Assembly: GCA_022797375.1 (NCBI GenBank)
Contig: JAAWKM010000024.1
Location: forward strand, 1 to 33,474
DNA: 33,474 nucleotides
Source of the DNA: Lachnospiraceae bacterium
GTDB taxonomy: Bacteria; Bacillota; Clostridia; Lachnospirales; Lachnospiraceae
Reading direction: 5' to 3'
Shown: piece after piece, positions 32,400 to 33,474 of the stretch
Position numbering within the stretch: position 1 is the stretch's first letter
Layout of the letters: each line of letters starts with the position of its first letter
Translations under genes and position numbers: made by a program
The notes under the pieces: model-generated
What the model saw: the letters and a program-made list of their open reading frames with translations, nothing else
Told to the model about the DNA's origin: nothing
Databases searched by the model: none

Positions 32400-32563
32400 A
32401 ATACTTAATTCCTCCTTATAATTGAATTCCGACAGCATAAGTAATCTGTAACCTGTACTTTTTTATGTTTCTGGTACAGATTCTGGTGTTACTGCCTTCT
32501 GCTGGATTATTTACTGCATACAGGCTGTAACGTTATTATATACTTTAGGCAATCTTCCTAAAT

Positions 32564-32592
32564 ATCATATATCAAATCTGCAAAAATGGCAA
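32564..32592 (-). promoter_or_regulatory. Promoter of the butyryl-CoA operon
   Basis: On the minus strand: TTGCCA (32592-32587), a 17-base spacer and TATGAT (32569-32564). The leader to the thl start is about 160 bases. Upstream lie TTTTTTCACA twice (32595-32604, 32626-32635) and a Rex-like inverted sequence TTTGAAATTTTTTCACAA (32619-32636). Confidence 0.65.
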
Positions 32593-32680
32593 GGTTTTTT
32601 CACATATTCTATACATAATTTGAAATTTTTTCACAAAATTTATCAAATATACACAAAACTGGATGCTTTTGGAAATTCCT

Positions 32681-33148
32681 TTATCCATTATTTTTAAGGA
32701 GTTTTCTTTTCTTTATATCAAATTCCTCCTGTGTAATAACACCATTATCCATAAGTTCTTTATATTCTTTTAACAATAAAATTGTATTTTGTTCTGGAAT
32801 TGATGTATTCTGCTGCTTAATATATTCCATGCCATATTCCCTGCTTTTACCACATCCGCATGTAGAAACAATGCTTCCATTCAGTGAATGGCAGAACGGG
32901 CATTCCCATCCATCATTGTTTAGCAGGTCTTCCTTATGTATTTTTTCTAAAAGTATGTCTTCCTGGTATGTACCGTTGTCCTTTGCTGGTTTTGACAATG
33001 CTGCTGCAAAAGCTGCCCCGCTAAAGAAAAAACCCTTCCAGAACCAGTCATCACAATAGCCTTTGTTATACATAACCCTGTTTGTAGTAATCCCCCAGAA
33101 CACTCCTTGTATGACAAATACTATAATTACAATAATAAACAATACCAT
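32681..33148 (-). CDS. Small membrane protein with zinc ribbon and SHOCT domain
   Basis: 155 residues. One N-terminal membrane helix (MVLFIIVIIVFVIQGVFWG) is followed by a short second hydrophobic patch (WKGFFFSGAAFAAAL). Then comes a four-Cys zinc-ribbon-like motif, CPFCHSLNGSIVSTCGC, near residues 80-96. The end is a SHOCT domain (LLKEYKELMDNGVITQEEFDIKKRKLL), a short oligomerisation or nucleic-acid-associated module. The ATG at 33148 has GGGAGGG seven bases upstream; the frame extends to 33283 without a better start. No operon partner lies inside the window. The function is unknown. Confidence 0.75.
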   Translation of the reverse strand: MVLFIIVIIVFVIQGVFWGITTNRVMYNKGYCDDWFWKGFFFSGAAFAAALSKPAKDNGTYQEDILLEKIHKEDLLNNDGWECPFCHSLNGSIVSTCGCGKSREYGMEYIKQQNTSIPEQNTILLLKEYKELMDNGVITQEEFDIKKRKLLKNNG

Positions 33149-33230
33149 TTTACACCCTCCCTTAATGTTTATTTTAAACACATTATATAAAAATACTATA
33201 AACCCGTCAAGAATAATCAGGATAACTGGC

Positions 33231-33446
33231 ACGTCTATTTCATAAAATTTCCAGTTATCTTGAGTTTGTGTAAAAACGGACACAGGGTTTCTGTGTCCAG
33301 CTAAATTATTCCATTCCAGGGCACGTTCGCACTACGTTGGCATACGCAGCGGCGCATAAAATCCCAAAGTACGGAATTTAAACGCCGGCGATGCCAAAGT
33401 GCACCTGTCATGGAATAATGTTTAGCCTGGACACATGAAACCTGCT
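33231..33446. repeat. Dispersed intergenic repeat, copy 2, with MITE-like core
   Basis: It starts with ACGTCTATTTCATAAAA, as in copy 1 at 4008, and ends with GGACACATGAAACCTGCT (33429-33446). The interior 33293-33434 (142 bp) is a long imperfect inverted repeat: GTGTCCAG-CTAAAT-TATTCCAT on the left and ATGGAATAATGTTTAGCC then TGGACAC on the right. Inside, GTTGGCAT and ATGCC/CGCCGGCG arms are also complementary. A stem GACACAG/CTGTGTC (33279-33297) precedes it. It holds no open reading frame of note and is GC-richer than its surroundings. Confidence 0.6.
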
Positions 33447-33474
33447 GTCTTCTGGCAGACCCATAATTATAACT

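Noticed and set aside
1-33474. tRNA, rRNA or riboswitch genes
   Set aside because: No tRNA cloverleaf, rRNA or known riboswitch consensus was recognised in any gap.

Overview
The window is about 33.5 kb of an AT-rich Firmicutes chromosome, almost certainly a butyrate-producing gut Lachnospiraceae (Roseburia/Coprococcus/Butyrivibrio-like). The reasons are: strong AGGAGG ribosome binding sites, sigma-A promoters, a thl-crt-hbd-bcd-etfB-etfA operon, a flavodiiron protein, an intracellular GH51 enzyme, and DUF6033-like and agr-type genes. Genus is inference. Nearly every gene lies on the minus strand; the first gene, a family 2 glycosyltransferase, is the exception.

Region by region. (1) 1-5.5 kb, housekeeping: a plus-strand glycosyltransferase converges on an operon of bactofilin, pyrH (UMP kinase) and frr (ribosome recycling factor). 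A flavodiiron NO/O2 reductase with its own promoter and terminator follows. (2) 5.5-12.7 kb, carbohydrate and envelope: a 1250-aa LamG/GH51 alpha-L-arabinofuranosidase-like protein, a polyprenyl-phosphate sugar-1-phosphate transferase, a second family 2 glycosyltransferase and a GntR/FCD regulator. (3) 12.7-14.9 kb, a very AT-rich graveyard: a broken TIR + SAVED (CBASS-effector-like) gene and a broken ABC exporter. (4) 14.9-25.4 kb, the accessory island and the most interesting part. (5) 26.0-32.4 kb, the six-gene butyryl-CoA operon, with structured spacers between its first genes. (6) 32.7-33.5 kb, a small zinc-ribbon/SHOCT membrane protein and a dispersed repeat that also occurs near 4.0 kb.

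The island, in transcription order (minus strand), is: LytTR response regulator, AgrC-like sensor kinase, AgrB, a 46-codon AgrD, a secreted PPC-like protein, two small non-secreted proteins (one DUF6033-like), a 64-aa peptide with six Cys in 14 residues, a radical SAM/SPASM maturase, a TIGR04066-type maturation protein, an acyl-carrier-related protein without the carrier serine, and a cytosolic subtilisin-like protease. I read this as a Clo7bot/CcpM-type RiPP cluster placed directly behind a complete agr quorum-sensing module. Translational coupling, short spacings and the lack of a strong internal terminator suggest that agrB through the protease can be one transcript. The ABC exporter that should follow the protease is present only as fused out-of-frame fragments. 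The peptide may therefore stay inside, use another exporter, or the system may be decaying.
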